From DASVXQ01 sp046727955 (lineage in GTDB: Bacteria; Actinomycetota; CALGFH01), in assembly GCA_046727955.1 (NCBI GenBank), contig JBKPDO010000007.1, positions 1 through 58,168 on the forward strand: a stretch of DNA of 58,168 nucleotides, given 5' to 3'. Shown piece after piece: positions 8,370 through 16,574 of the stretch (the first letter of the stretch is position 1; every line of letters begins with the position of its first letter). The notes beneath the pieces were generated by a model, which saw only the letters and a program-made list of their open reading frames with translations, was not told the DNA's origin and searched no databases. A program made the translations under genes and the position numbers.

Positions 8370-9470
8370 GTGCGCGCTCACGTCCGTGGTGCCGTGGCCC
8401 TTGTCGTGGCGGCGATTGCCGTCGTCGCGGCAAGCTGCTCCAGCAACAACGCCAGCGGCGGCAGCACCAGTGGCGGCAAATCCACTGGCAACCTCACCAT
8501 CGCCTTCCTGATGCCGTGCTCGACCTGCGCCGACCGGTTCGAGCACCAGGACAAGCCCCTGTTCATCCAGGCGGTGCACGCGATCGACGCGAACATCAAG
8601 GTGATCGCGAACAACGCCGAGGGCAGCTCGGCCACCCAGATCAGCCAGACCGAGTCCGCGCTCACCAACGGCGCCGACGTCATCGTGGTCAGCCCGCTCG
8701 ACGAGTCGACCGGCTCGGCCATCGTCGACAAGGCCACCGCCGCGAAGGTGCCGGTGCTGTCCTACGACGGCCTCATCACCGGCGCCAAGGCCGACTACTA
8801 CGTCTCGTTCGACAACGAGAAGGTCGGCCAGCTCCAGGGCGACTACCTGGCCGGCCACCTGCGGAAGGGCGCCACGGTGGCGTTCATCAACGGCGACCAG
8901 ACCATCGCCCCAGGGCGGCAGTTCAAGGCCGGCGCGCACAAGGCGCTCGACCCGCTGATCCAGGCCCACCAGCTCAAGCTCGGCTACGAGGGCGACGCCA
9001 AGCAGTTCGACCCGGCCAAGGGTCAGGCGCTGATGGAGCAGGCGCTCACCAAGCTGGGCGACAAGGTCGACGGCGTGCTGGCCGCCAACGACGGGCTCGC
9101 CGGCGGGGTGGTCAACGCGCTCACGGCCCGCCACCTCGAGGGCAAGGTGCTGGTCACCGGCCAGGACGCCAGCGACGCCGGCCTGCAGCGGGTGCTGCTC
9201 GGCCAGCAGTCGATGACCGTCTACAAGGCGATCAAGCAGGAGGCCGAGATGGCCGCGAAGATCGCCGTGGCGGCCGCCCAGGGTGACCCGGCGAAGGCCA
9301 GGTCCTACACCACCACGACCGTGGACAACGGCGCCGGCCAGGTGCCGAGCGTCCTGCTCAACCCGGTGGTCGTCGACAAGAGCAACATCGCCGCCACGGT
9401 GCTGGCCGACGGCTTCACCACCAAGGACAAGCTCTGCACCGGTGACGTGAAGGACAAGTGCCCGGTATGA
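8370..9470 (+). CDS. Sugar ABC transporter substrate-binding lipoprotein
   Basis: A 366-residue periplasmic-binding-protein-like lipoprotein of the Peripla_BP_4 (ribose/xylose) type. The N-terminus is a signal peptide ending in a lipobox with Cys23 (VAASC), then a Ser/Gly linker, then two alpha/beta lobes (NLTIAFLMPCSTCADRFEHQ, GADVIVVSPLD, VLAANDGLAGG, VLVTGQDASDAG). GTG 8370 follows AAGGAGGAGGAG. It captures a sugar outside the membrane for the ATPase and permease that follow. Its stop overlaps the ATPase start (ATGA), so the genes are translationally coupled. Confidence 0.94.
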   Translation: MRAHVRGAVALVVAAIAVVAASCSSNNASGGSTSGGKSTGNLTIAFLMPCSTCADRFEHQDKPLFIQAVHAIDANIKVIANNAEGSSATQISQTESALTNGADVIVVSPLDESTGSAIVDKATAAKVPVLSYDGLITGAKADYYVSFDNEKVGQLQGDYLAGHLRKGATVAFINGDQTIAPGRQFKAGAHKALDPLIQAHQLKLGYEGDAKQFDPAKGQALMEQALTKLGDKVDGVLAANDGLAGGVVNALTARHLEGKVLVTGQDASDAGLQRVLLGQQSMTVYKAIKQEAEMAAKIAVAAAQGDPAKARSYTTTTVDNGAGQVPSVLLNPVVVDKSNIAATVLADGFTTKDKLCTGDVKDKCPV

Positions 9471-10228
9471 CGCTGCTGGAGCTGCGCGGCATCGGCAAGC
9501 GGTTCGGCGCGGTGACCGCGCTCGAGGACGTCACCTTCGAGCTGCGGGCCGGCGAGGTGGTCGCCCTGCTCGGCGACAACGGGGCGGGCAAGTCGACGCT
9601 CGCCAAGATCATCGCCGGCACCTACCAGGCCGATACCGGCACCTACCTGTTCGAGGGCCGCGTGGTGCACGTCGGCAGCCCGCAGGCGGCGGTCGCGCTC
9701 GGCATCGCCACCGTGTACCAGGACCTGGCGCTGTGCGACAACCTGGACGTCGTCGCCAACCTGTTCCTGGGCCGTGAGCTGGCCGCCGCGCCGGTCGCCG
9801 GGCGGCTGCGCCGGCTGCGCGAGCCGCAGATGGAGCGGCTGGCCCGCGACACCCTCACCGGCCTGGCGGTGAAGATCCCGTCGCTGCGGCTGCCGGTGGC
9901 CGCGCTGTCCGGCGGCCAGCGGCAGTCCGTGGCCGTGAGCAGGGCCGTGCTGTGGGGCTCCAAGGTCGTCGTGCTCGACGAGCCGACGGCCGCGCTCGGC
10001 GTCGAGCAGACCGCGCTGGTGCTCGACCTTGTCCGCACGCTCGCCGAACGGGGCATCGGGGTGGTGCTCGTGTCGCACAACCTCGCCAACGTGTTCGAAG
10101 TGGCCGACCGGATGGTCGTGCTCCGGCTCGGCCGGCCCGCCGGCACCTTCGACCGCGCCGGCACCGAGCCCGATCAGGTCGTCGCCGCCATCACCGGCGG
10201 CGCCGCGGTGCGCCGGAGGTACGCGTGA
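9467..10228 (+). CDS. Sugar ABC transporter ATP-binding protein (single-domain)
   Basis: A 253-residue ATPase with Walker A GDNGAGKST, a Q loop in TVYQDLALCDNL, signature LSGGQRQSV, Walker B KVVVLDEPTAALG and a switch His in VLVSHNLANVFEVADR. It has one nucleotide-binding domain, unlike the double-domain RbsA/XylG proteins, so it acts as a homodimer. ATG 9467 overlaps the binding-protein stop; an in-frame ATG nine bases upstream is less well placed. Its TGA overlaps the permease GTG (GTGA). Confidence 0.95.
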   Translation: MTLLELRGIGKRFGAVTALEDVTFELRAGEVVALLGDNGAGKSTLAKIIAGTYQADTGTYLFEGRVVHVGSPQAAVALGIATVYQDLALCDNLDVVANLFLGRELAAAPVAGRLRRLREPQMERLARDTLTGLAVKIPSLRLPVAALSGGQRQSVAVSRAVLWGSKVVVLDEPTAALGVEQTALVLDLVRTLAERGIGVVLVSHNLANVFEVADRMVVLRLGRPAGTFDRAGTEPDQVVAAITGGAAVRRRYA

Positions 10229-11442
10229 GCGCACTGTCCACCCGCAGGGCGACGACGCCGGGCGGCCCAGCGTCGCTCGGCGCGATCCGGGACCGGTGGG
10301 CGCGGCTGCGCCGCGGCGAGACCGGCGCCCTGCCGGTGGTGGTGGGCATGGTGGTGATCTGGCTGTTCTTCCAGAGCCAGAACGCCAACTTCCTCACCGC
10401 CCGCAACCTGTCGAACCTGGTTCTGCAGCTCGGCGTGGTCGGCACCCTGGCCATCGGGGTGGTGCTGGTGCTCATCGCCGGCGAGATCGACCTGTCGCTG
10501 GGCGCCGTGGCCGGGGTCTGCGCCGGGCTGCTCGGCGTGCTGCTCGCCCAGCACGGCTGGCCGACCTGGGCGGCGCTGACCGCCACGCTCCTGCTCGGCG
10601 TGGCGATCGGCCTGCTGCAGGGGGCGATCGTTGTCTACGTCGGGGTGCCGTCGTTCGTGGTCACGCTCGGCGGCTTCCTGGCGTGGGGCGGCGTGCAGCT
10701 CGCCCTCCTCGGCTCGGCCGGAGAGCTGCGGGTGCAGGACTCGCTCGTGCGCAGCGTCGCCAACTCCTACCTGCCGCCGGCGACCGCCTGGACGCTTGCC
10801 GCCCTGCTGGTCGCCGGGGTGGCCGGGGTGGCCTGGCTGCGCCAGCAGGCGTGGGCGCGGGCCGGGCTGGACGCGCCGCCGTGGCGGGCCGCGCTGCTGC
10901 CGGTGGCCGGCGTCGCGGTCGCCGGCGCGGTCGTCGTCGCCTACCTGGACCGCTACTTCGGCGTGCCGTACCTGCTCGTGCTGCTGCTGGCGCTCAGCGC
11001 CGGGCTGGGCTGGGTGACCAGCCGCACCGTGCTCGGCCGGCACATGTACGCGATCGGCGGCAGCGCCGAGGCGGCCCGCCGGGCCGGAGTGCCGGTCAAC
11101 CGCACTCGGGTCGTCGTGTTCGCCATTGCCGCGGCGCTGGCCGCGCTCGCCGGCGTGGTGAGCGTGTCCCGCGAGTTCTCGGTGTCGACCGGCACCGGCG
11201 GCGGGACGCTGCTGCTGGAGGCCATTGCCGCCGCGGTCATCGGCGGCACGAGCCTGTTCGGCGGCCGTGGCAGGATCTACCACGCCCTGCTCGGCGCGCT
11301 GGTCATCACCAGCGTCGAGAACGGACTGGACCTGCTGGGCAAGCCGTCCAGCACCAAGGACATCGCGACGGGTGCGATCCTCGTGCTCGCGGTGTGCCTG
11401 GACGCGATCAGCCGGCGGCGCAGGGCCGCCGCGGGAACCTGA
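10225..11442 (+). CDS. Sugar ABC transporter permease (BPD_transp_2 / RbsC-XylH family)
   Basis: A 405-residue integral membrane protein with about ten helices. Typical family segments are GVVLVLIAGEIDLSLGAVAGVCA near the N-terminus, the coupling-helix region GRHMYAIGGSAEAARRAGV and the C-terminal GGTSLFGGRGR. A longer, more polar central stretch (residues ~200-250) is seen in the XylH branch. GTG 10225 overlaps the ATPase stop. With the lipoprotein and ATPase it forms a complete importer; the adjacent beta-glucosidase suggests a beta-glucoside, xylose or oligosaccharide as cargo. Confidence 0.95.
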   Translation: MSALSTRRATTPGGPASLGAIRDRWARLRRGETGALPVVVGMVVIWLFFQSQNANFLTARNLSNLVLQLGVVGTLAIGVVLVLIAGEIDLSLGAVAGVCAGLLGVLLAQHGWPTWAALTATLLLGVAIGLLQGAIVVYVGVPSFVVTLGGFLAWGGVQLALLGSAGELRVQDSLVRSVANSYLPPATAWTLAALLVAGVAGVAWLRQQAWARAGLDAPPWRAALLPVAGVAVAGAVVVAYLDRYFGVPYLLVLLLALSAGLGWVTSRTVLGRHMYAIGGSAEAARRAGVPVNRTRVVVFAIAAALAALAGVVSVSREFSVSTGTGGGTLLLEAIAAAVIGGTSLFGGRGRIYHALLGALVITSVENGLDLLGKPSSTKDIATGAILVLAVCLDAISRRRRAAAGT

Positions 11443-11461
11443 CGAAAGGCAAGGGCAGTCG

Positions 11462-12808
11462 ATGACCCTCACGTTTCCCAACGGCTTCCTGTGGGGTGCC
11501 GCGACCGCGGCGTACCAGATCGAAGGCGCGGCCGCGGAGGACGGCCGCGGACCGTCTATCTGGGACGTCTTCGCCCGCACCCCCGGCAAGGTGCGCCACG
11601 GCGACACCGGCAACATCGCCTGCGACCACTACCACCGGCTGGACGCCGACCTGGACCTGATGTCCTGGCTGGGCCTGGGCGCCTACCGGTTCTCGGTGGC
11701 CTGGCCGCGGGTCCAGCCGGAGGGCCGGGGACCGGCCAACCAGCGGGGTCTCGACTTCTACCGGCGGGTGCTCGACGGCCTGCACGCCCGCGGCATCACC
11801 CCGATGCTCACCCTCTACCACTGGGACCTGCCGCAGGCTCTGCAGGACAAGGGCGGCTGGGCGGCCAGGGACACCAGCGACTACTTCGCCGACTACGCGG
11901 CGCTGGTCGCTCAGCAACTCGGCGACCGCGTGGCCTACTGGGTCACCCTCAACGAGCCCTGGTGCTCCGCCTTCGTGGGCCACCTGGAGGGCCGGCACGC
12001 GCCCGGGCTCAGCGACGAGGCGACCGCGCTGGCCGCGGCCCACCATCTGCTCCTCGGCCACGGCAAGGCGGTCGCGGCGCTGCGTGCCGCCGGCGGCGCC
12101 GGACAGGTCGGGATCGTGCTCAACCTGTCCGACCCGCACCCGGCCAGTGACAGCGAGGCCGACCGCCGCGCTGCCGCGATCGTCGACGGCAACGAGAACC
12201 GCTGGTTTCTGGACCCGCTGTTTCGCGGCTCCTACCCTGCCGCCATGGTCGAGTACCACCGTGCGGTCAGCGACCTGGAGTTCGTGCGCGACGGCGACCT
12301 CGAGCTGATCGCCGCGCCGCTGGACTACCTCGGCGTCAACTACTACGAGCAGCACGTCGTGTCCGTCGGCGACGACGGCGTGCTGCGCGGCGCGGTCAAG
12401 CACCTGCCCGAGGGGCGGCGGACCGCCGGTGACATCGCCGTCCGCCCGGACGGGCTCGTCAACATCCTGCGCCGGCTCAAGGCCGCCTACACCGACCTGC
12501 CGCTGTACGTCACCGAGAACGGCGCCGCCTTCGACGACTACGTCGACCCGGAGGGCGGTGTGGACGACGAGGAGCGCGTCGCCTTCCTCGAAGCTCACCT
12601 CCAAGCCGCCGCCGAAGCCATCGCCGACGGCGTCGACCTGCGCGGGTACTTCGTCTGGTCGCTGATGGACAACTTCGAGTGGGCTGACGGCTACGGCAAG
12701 CGGTTCGGCATCGTCTTCGTCGACTACCGGACCCAGGACCGCATCCCCAAGGCCAGCGCGCGCTGGTACCGCGAGGTGATCGCCCGCAACGGGCTCACCG
12801 ACCCGTAA
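11462..12808 (+). CDS. bglB: GH1 beta-glucosidase
   Basis: A 448-residue glycoside hydrolase family 1 enzyme, full length for the family. It has the N-terminal signature FLWGAATAAYQIEGA, the acid/base Glu165 in TLNEPW, the nucleophile Glu352 in YVTENGAA, and the C-terminal SLMDNFEWADGY loop that binds sugar. No signal peptide is seen, so it acts in the cytoplasm on sugars imported by the transporter encoded just upstream, 19 bp away. It would release glucose from cellobiose or another beta-glucoside; actual substrate preference is not visible from sequence. Confidence 0.95.
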   Translation: MTLTFPNGFLWGAATAAYQIEGAAAEDGRGPSIWDVFARTPGKVRHGDTGNIACDHYHRLDADLDLMSWLGLGAYRFSVAWPRVQPEGRGPANQRGLDFYRRVLDGLHARGITPMLTLYHWDLPQALQDKGGWAARDTSDYFADYAALVAQQLGDRVAYWVTLNEPWCSAFVGHLEGRHAPGLSDEATALAAAHHLLLGHGKAVAALRAAGGAGQVGIVLNLSDPHPASDSEADRRAAAIVDGNENRWFLDPLFRGSYPAAMVEYHRAVSDLEFVRDGDLELIAAPLDYLGVNYYEQHVVSVGDDGVLRGAVKHLPEGRRTAGDIAVRPDGLVNILRRLKAAYTDLPLYVTENGAAFDDYVDPEGGVDDEERVAFLEAHLQAAAEAIADGVDLRGYFVWSLMDNFEWADGYGKRFGIVFVDYRTQDRIPKASARWYREVIARNGLTDP

Positions 12809-12828
12809 GCAGCCTGGGCCCCCCGCAT

Positions 12829-14412
12829 TTAGATCTCGAGCCGGGAGTCCTCCAGGTCGAGGTCGCGCTCGATGCGATGCATGACGTCGTTGCTTATCTC
12901 GCCCTGGTTGCGGAGCAGCACGATCTCGCGCCGCTGCGCCTCCAGCAGCTCGCGGACCAGCCGCTGGTAGGCCAGCGAGCGATCCTGGTAGCCGTCGTCC
13001 TCCAGGTAGCCGGCGCGTGCCTTCAGGCGCCGACGGCGGAACTGGTACAGCCCGCGCATCCGCTCGACGGTGTCGTCGCGGGTCCATCCCTCACCGGCGA
13101 GCTCCTCCAGCCGCGCCAGCGCCGCGTTGGTCGCGAGCAGGCGCCCCCGCAGCTCCTCCTGCTCCTCGCTGCCGTCGTCCCTGACCCCAAGGCGGCGGAT
13201 CAGCGAAGGCAGCGTGAGCCCCTGGAGGACCAGAGTGGCCAGGATCACGCCGAAGGTCATGAACAGGATCAGGTTCCGCTCGGGGAACGCCTGGCCGGCT
13301 CTGGTCGTCAGCGGCAGGGCCAGCGCGGCCGCCAGCGAGACCGCGCCGCGCATCCCGCTCCAGCCGACCATCAGCCGCTGCCTAGCGCCGACCCGCCGGG
13401 CGACTTGCGACGGCCGGCGGTCCAGCGCCCGGACCACATACGGGAAGGTGAACACCGACGCGAGCCGCACGGCGATCACCACCACGCTGATCAGTGCCGC
13501 CTGGCCGACCAGCACGGCGACCGAGTGCCCGCTCACTCCTATGAGGATGGGGTGCAGCTGCAGGCCGACCAGCACGAACAGGATCGCGTTGAGCAAATAG
13601 ACCAGCACCTCCCAGAAGGAGAACCCCAGCAGCCGCGTCGACGGCGAGACCAGCTGGGGAGCACGCCAGCCCACGTACAGTCCGGCGGTCACCGCGGCCA
13701 GGACCCCCGAGGCGCCCAGGCGGTCCGCGGGCAGGTAGGCGGCGTAGCCGGTCACCACCGACAGGACGATCTCGGTCGCCGAGTCATCGGTCCGGCGGCG
13801 GGCCTCGGCGATCAGCCACCCCACCGCCAGGCCGATGGCCACGCCGCCGACCGCACCGGCCACGAACCGCAGGCCAGCCTCCCAGAGGCTGAAGCCGCCC
13901 GTGACCACCGCGGCCAGCGCCACGCGGTAGGCGACCAGCGCGGTCGCGTCGTTGACCAGGCTCTCGCCCTCCACCAGCACGACCAGGCGGTGTGGCACAC
14001 CCAGCCGGCGCGCGATGGCGGCAGCGGCCAGCGGGTCGGTCGGCGACACGATCGCGCCCAGCGTGAACGCCGCCGCCCACGGCAGCCCGGGCACCAGCGC
14101 GTGCGCGACCGCCGCGACGGCGACCACGGTCGCCAGCACCAGCACGACCGCCGAGATCGAGATCGCGCGGGCATCGCTGCGCAGCTCCCGCGCCGACGAG
14201 AAGAACGCGGACACGTACAGCAACGGGGGTAGGAACAGCACCAGGACCAGCTCGGGCTGAAGCCGCGCGGCCGGCACGCCCGGCACGAACCCGAGCACCA
14301 GGCCGCCCAGAACCAGCACGATCGGGTAGGGCACGCGGACCGCGCCAGCCAGGACGCTCAGTCCCCCCACGGCCAACATGAGCACCAGCAGCAGCAGCTC
14401 AGGCTCACCCAT
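12829..14412 (-). CDS. CPA1-family Na+/H+ antiporter
   Basis: A 527-residue membrane protein with ~12 helices in residues 1-400 and a cytoplasmic C-terminal tail of ~125 residues that is charged and helical. Exchange-site motifs are clear: IVSPTDPLAAAAIARRLG and VEGESLVNDATALVAY with the conserved Asn-Asp pair, plus GWSGMRGAVSLAAALALP. These are NhaP/NHE-like cation-proton antiporters that export Na+ or K+ in exchange for H+. It converges with the beta-glucosidase, ends 20 bp apart and has no partner gene. Confidence 0.93.
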   Translation of the reverse strand: MGEPELLLLVLMLAVGGLSVLAGAVRVPYPIVLVLGGLVLGFVPGVPAARLQPELVLVLFLPPLLYVSAFFSSARELRSDARAISISAVVLVLATVVAVAAVAHALVPGLPWAAAFTLGAIVSPTDPLAAAAIARRLGVPHRLVVLVEGESLVNDATALVAYRVALAAVVTGGFSLWEAGLRFVAGAVGGVAIGLAVGWLIAEARRRTDDSATEIVLSVVTGYAAYLPADRLGASGVLAAVTAGLYVGWRAPQLVSPSTRLLGFSFWEVLVYLLNAILFVLVGLQLHPILIGVSGHSVAVLVGQAALISVVVIAVRLASVFTFPYVVRALDRRPSQVARRVGARQRLMVGWSGMRGAVSLAAALALPLTTRAGQAFPERNLILFMTFGVILATLVLQGLTLPSLIRRLGVRDDGSEEQEELRGRLLATNAALARLEELAGEGWTRDDTVERMRGLYQFRRRRLKARAGYLEDDGYQDRSLAYQRLVRELLEAQRREIVLLRNQGEISNDVMHRIERDLDLEDSRLEI

Positions 14413-14481
14413 GCGATCACCTCACCGGCTCACCGGCGCCAGGGTAGACGAGCACACACCCAGCGGACCCCGCCGACGCGG

Positions 14482-15123
14482 CTACCGCCGCGCGACCTCG
14501 TAGAGAGACGGGTGCGACCGGCCCGAGACTTCCGCGGTGGCCTCGCGAAAGGCGGAGTCGTCGATCGCGGCCTGGAAGGCGTCCGCGCTCGGCCACGCGG
14601 CGATGTTGACGAAGCGGAACTCCGCGTCAGGAGCAAGGCTCCGGTGCAGCCTGGTGCCCAGGTAGCCGGGCTGCGCCCGCATGAGCCTCCGGGCCTGCTC
14701 CCATGAGGACATGAAGTCGTCCTCGTCGGGCGCCGGGACCTCGAAGAGGTTGATCAGCACCACCGCCTTGGCCGGCTCCGACCCCGCCACGTCCGACCCA
14801 GCCGGGTCCGGCCCGGCAGGCGCGTCGTCCTCCGCGATCACCTCGTACAGCGCCGGGTGCGAGACGTAGGGCATCTGCCTGCCCGGGAACCCGGGCGCGG
14901 CCATGGCCGCCTGGAAGTCGCGCGGCGACCGCCAGCGCGCCACGTTGACGAACCGGAATTCGGGCTCCGGAGCCAGGCTGCGGTGCAGGGCCGTGTCCAC
15001 GTAGCCCTCCCGGCCGGCGAGGAAGTCCCTCGCCCGCTCCCAGCGAGTCACGAATTCCTTGTCCCGGTCGAGCGGCACCTCGAACGCATTGATGAGCACC
15101 ACCGGGTGCCTGTCAGCGCACAT
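14482..15123 (-). CDS. Tandem antibiotic-biosynthesis-monooxygenase (ABM)-like double-domain protein
   Basis: A 213-residue protein made of two copies of one ferredoxin-like ABM domain. Copy 1 (residues ~5-95) and copy 2 (~115-213) share VVLIN.FEVP, W..AR, GY..T.LHRSLAPE.EFRFVN.A.W and SHP.LYEV. An acidic, Ala/Pro/Gly-rich linker separates them. ABM domains act as dimers, so the fusion likely supplies an internal dimer; functions range from quinone monooxygenases to haem-degrading proteins. The ATG at 15123 is chosen because AGGAG lies six bases upstream; another ATG at 15129 is too close to it. No signal peptide. Confidence 0.82.
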   Translation of the reverse strand: MCADRHPVVLINAFEVPLDRDKEFVTRWERARDFLAGREGYVDTALHRSLAPEPEFRFVNVARWRSPRDFQAAMAAPGFPGRQMPYVSHPALYEVIAEDDAPAGPDPAGSDVAGSEPAKAVVLINLFEVPAPDEDDFMSSWEQARRLMRAQPGYLGTRLHRSLAPDAEFRFVNIAAWPSADAFQAAIDDSAFREATAEVSGRSHPSLYEVARR

Positions 15124-15349
15124 CGTCATCTCCTCTGGAGCACCCGCGTAGGCAGGTGCATGGCACCTGGCGGCCGCCACGGTTGGCCCGGACGGCCGCC
15201 GTGTCTGCAGAGGTCACAGCTCGCCTGGCCTGGCCCCGACCAATGACGGCGATGTTCACGTGCTCCTCCGATCACTGCTGCTCGTCAATTGCAGGGATAC
15301 CCATTTCGGTGCGGTGATACGGCCGCAATATGGCGAAAGGTCGCCTGGG

Positions 15350-15901
15350 TCAGCTCTCCACGAGCAGCTCCATGAGCTGCTCGACCATGAAGCCGCGCTC
15401 GTGGCGGTCGGCGAGCTCGCGCAGTGCGTCGAGCAGCGCGTCGGTGACCTCGAGCGGGGCCACGCCGAGGACCTCGGAGCGGGTGATCGTGGTCGGCGGC
15501 GTGCGGGGCGCGAACCAGTGCCGGAGCAGCCCGATGCCGATCTCGTTGACGCTGCGGCGCCCCTCCGTCCACGCCGCCACCTCGCGCGCGAAGAACGCCT
15601 GGTTGAGGTCCGCGAGGGCGTCCAGACGGGTCCGCTCGGGCCGTTCGGCGAAGTCGTCGTCGTCGAACAGCCGCGAGGTCGGGACCCGCCCGGCGTACTG
15701 GAAGAACTCGCCCCGGTCGAACGCGACCAGGTCACCCTCACGGGTGGCGACCGCGGTCGCGCTGCGCAGCGGGCCGCCGGGCTCCTCGTAGACGAGCCCG
15801 GTCAAGAAAAGCGGATAGCGCCGGAAGCGGAGGCCGTTGACCACCTCGGCCAGCCTGGCGTGCTGAGCGAACGGCTCGGCCGGGGCGGGTGTCTGGGTCA
15901 C
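15350..15901 (-). CDS. Hypothetical protein (orphan)
   Basis: A 183-residue soluble protein without recognised motifs. GTG 15901 has AGGAG at good spacing, and the codon bias matches neighbouring genes. It is acidic, has repeated Asp before residue 90 (LFDDDDF) and a leucine-rich helical C-terminus (ALLDALRELADRHERGFMVEQLMELL). No membrane segment or signal peptide. It is not obviously linked to its neighbours, the ABM-like gene 227 bp downstream on the same strand and a metallophosphoesterase remnant on the other strand. Confidence 0.7.
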   Translation of the reverse strand: MTQTPAPAEPFAQHARLAEVVNGLRFRRYPLFLTGLVYEEPGGPLRSATAVATREGDLVAFDRGEFFQYAGRVPTSRLFDDDDFAERPERTRLDALADLNQAFFAREVAAWTEGRRSVNEIGIGLLRHWFAPRTPPTTITRSEVLGVAPLEVTDALLDALRELADRHERGFMVEQLMELLVES

Positions 15902-15988
15902 GGGGCGCTCCTGGTCGCGTGGGTGTCCGCCAGCTAGGAAACCGTAGTCCGGCCCGGCTCCGCAACGCCAGCCTGCCGGCTCGTCCGG

Positions 15989-16207
15989 CGCGGCCACCGC
16001 GGGCGCACGTGGCGGCGCTTCCCCCTGGCCGACCTGGTCGTGTTCGGGCACTCCCACATCCCGCTGGACCAGTCCGGCGACAAGGGGCCACGGTTGCTGA
16101 ATCCTGGTCCGCCGACCGACCGCCGCCGCCAGCCCCACGGCACCATAGGGCTGCTCCGCGTGGAAGCGGGCGAGCTGGTCGAGGCCCGGATCATCCCGGT
16201 CACCTGA
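15989..16207 (+). pseudogene. Metallophosphoesterase C-terminal remnant
   Basis: This frame ends at TGA 16205-16207 and reads LADLVVFGHSHIPLD, then LLNPGPPTDRRRQPHGT and a last beta strand. These are the final metal-binding motif (GHSH) and the C-terminal strands of YfcE/MJ0936-type phosphodiesterases. The N-terminal motifs (DxH, GDxxD, GNHD), which would need a further ~100 residues, are absent; the upstream sequence is the start of the oppositely oriented orphan gene. It is a truncated relic. Confidence 0.75.
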
Positions 16208-16574
16208 GGGATCGGCACCCTGATGAGCAGGTGGCCGGACGTCAATGAGGCCGGACCATCGCCGGTCACGCAAGCGCCGTATCGTGCCGTGCCGCATTTG
16301 CGCGACCGGACTGACTACGGATCGAGGTAATCTGACGCCGCTGGGTCAGCCGTGCCGGTCCGCGCAGGGCAATGATGGCGTGGGCGCTCTGGGAGCCTTC
16401 CAGCGAGGCTCCCATCCCCTCCGAGCAAGGTAAGCCGGCCCGGTCGGTTGGCTCTTCGAGCCGAACGATGCCTTCGCATGCTTTTGACACGACGGAGGAC
16501 ACGCGGTCCAATCAGTCGGCCAAAAAACCGGGGGCGGACATTGCGTGTCGGAAATTACATAGATCGGGGGGCAA
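16208..16574. other. Gene-free interval (~370 bp)
   Basis: No gene or strong repeat is seen. The base composition is less GC-rich than the neighbours, with an AT-containing stretch just before the TTG at 16575, where a promoter for the following gene would be expected. No clear -35/-10 pair could be assigned. Confidence 0.5.
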
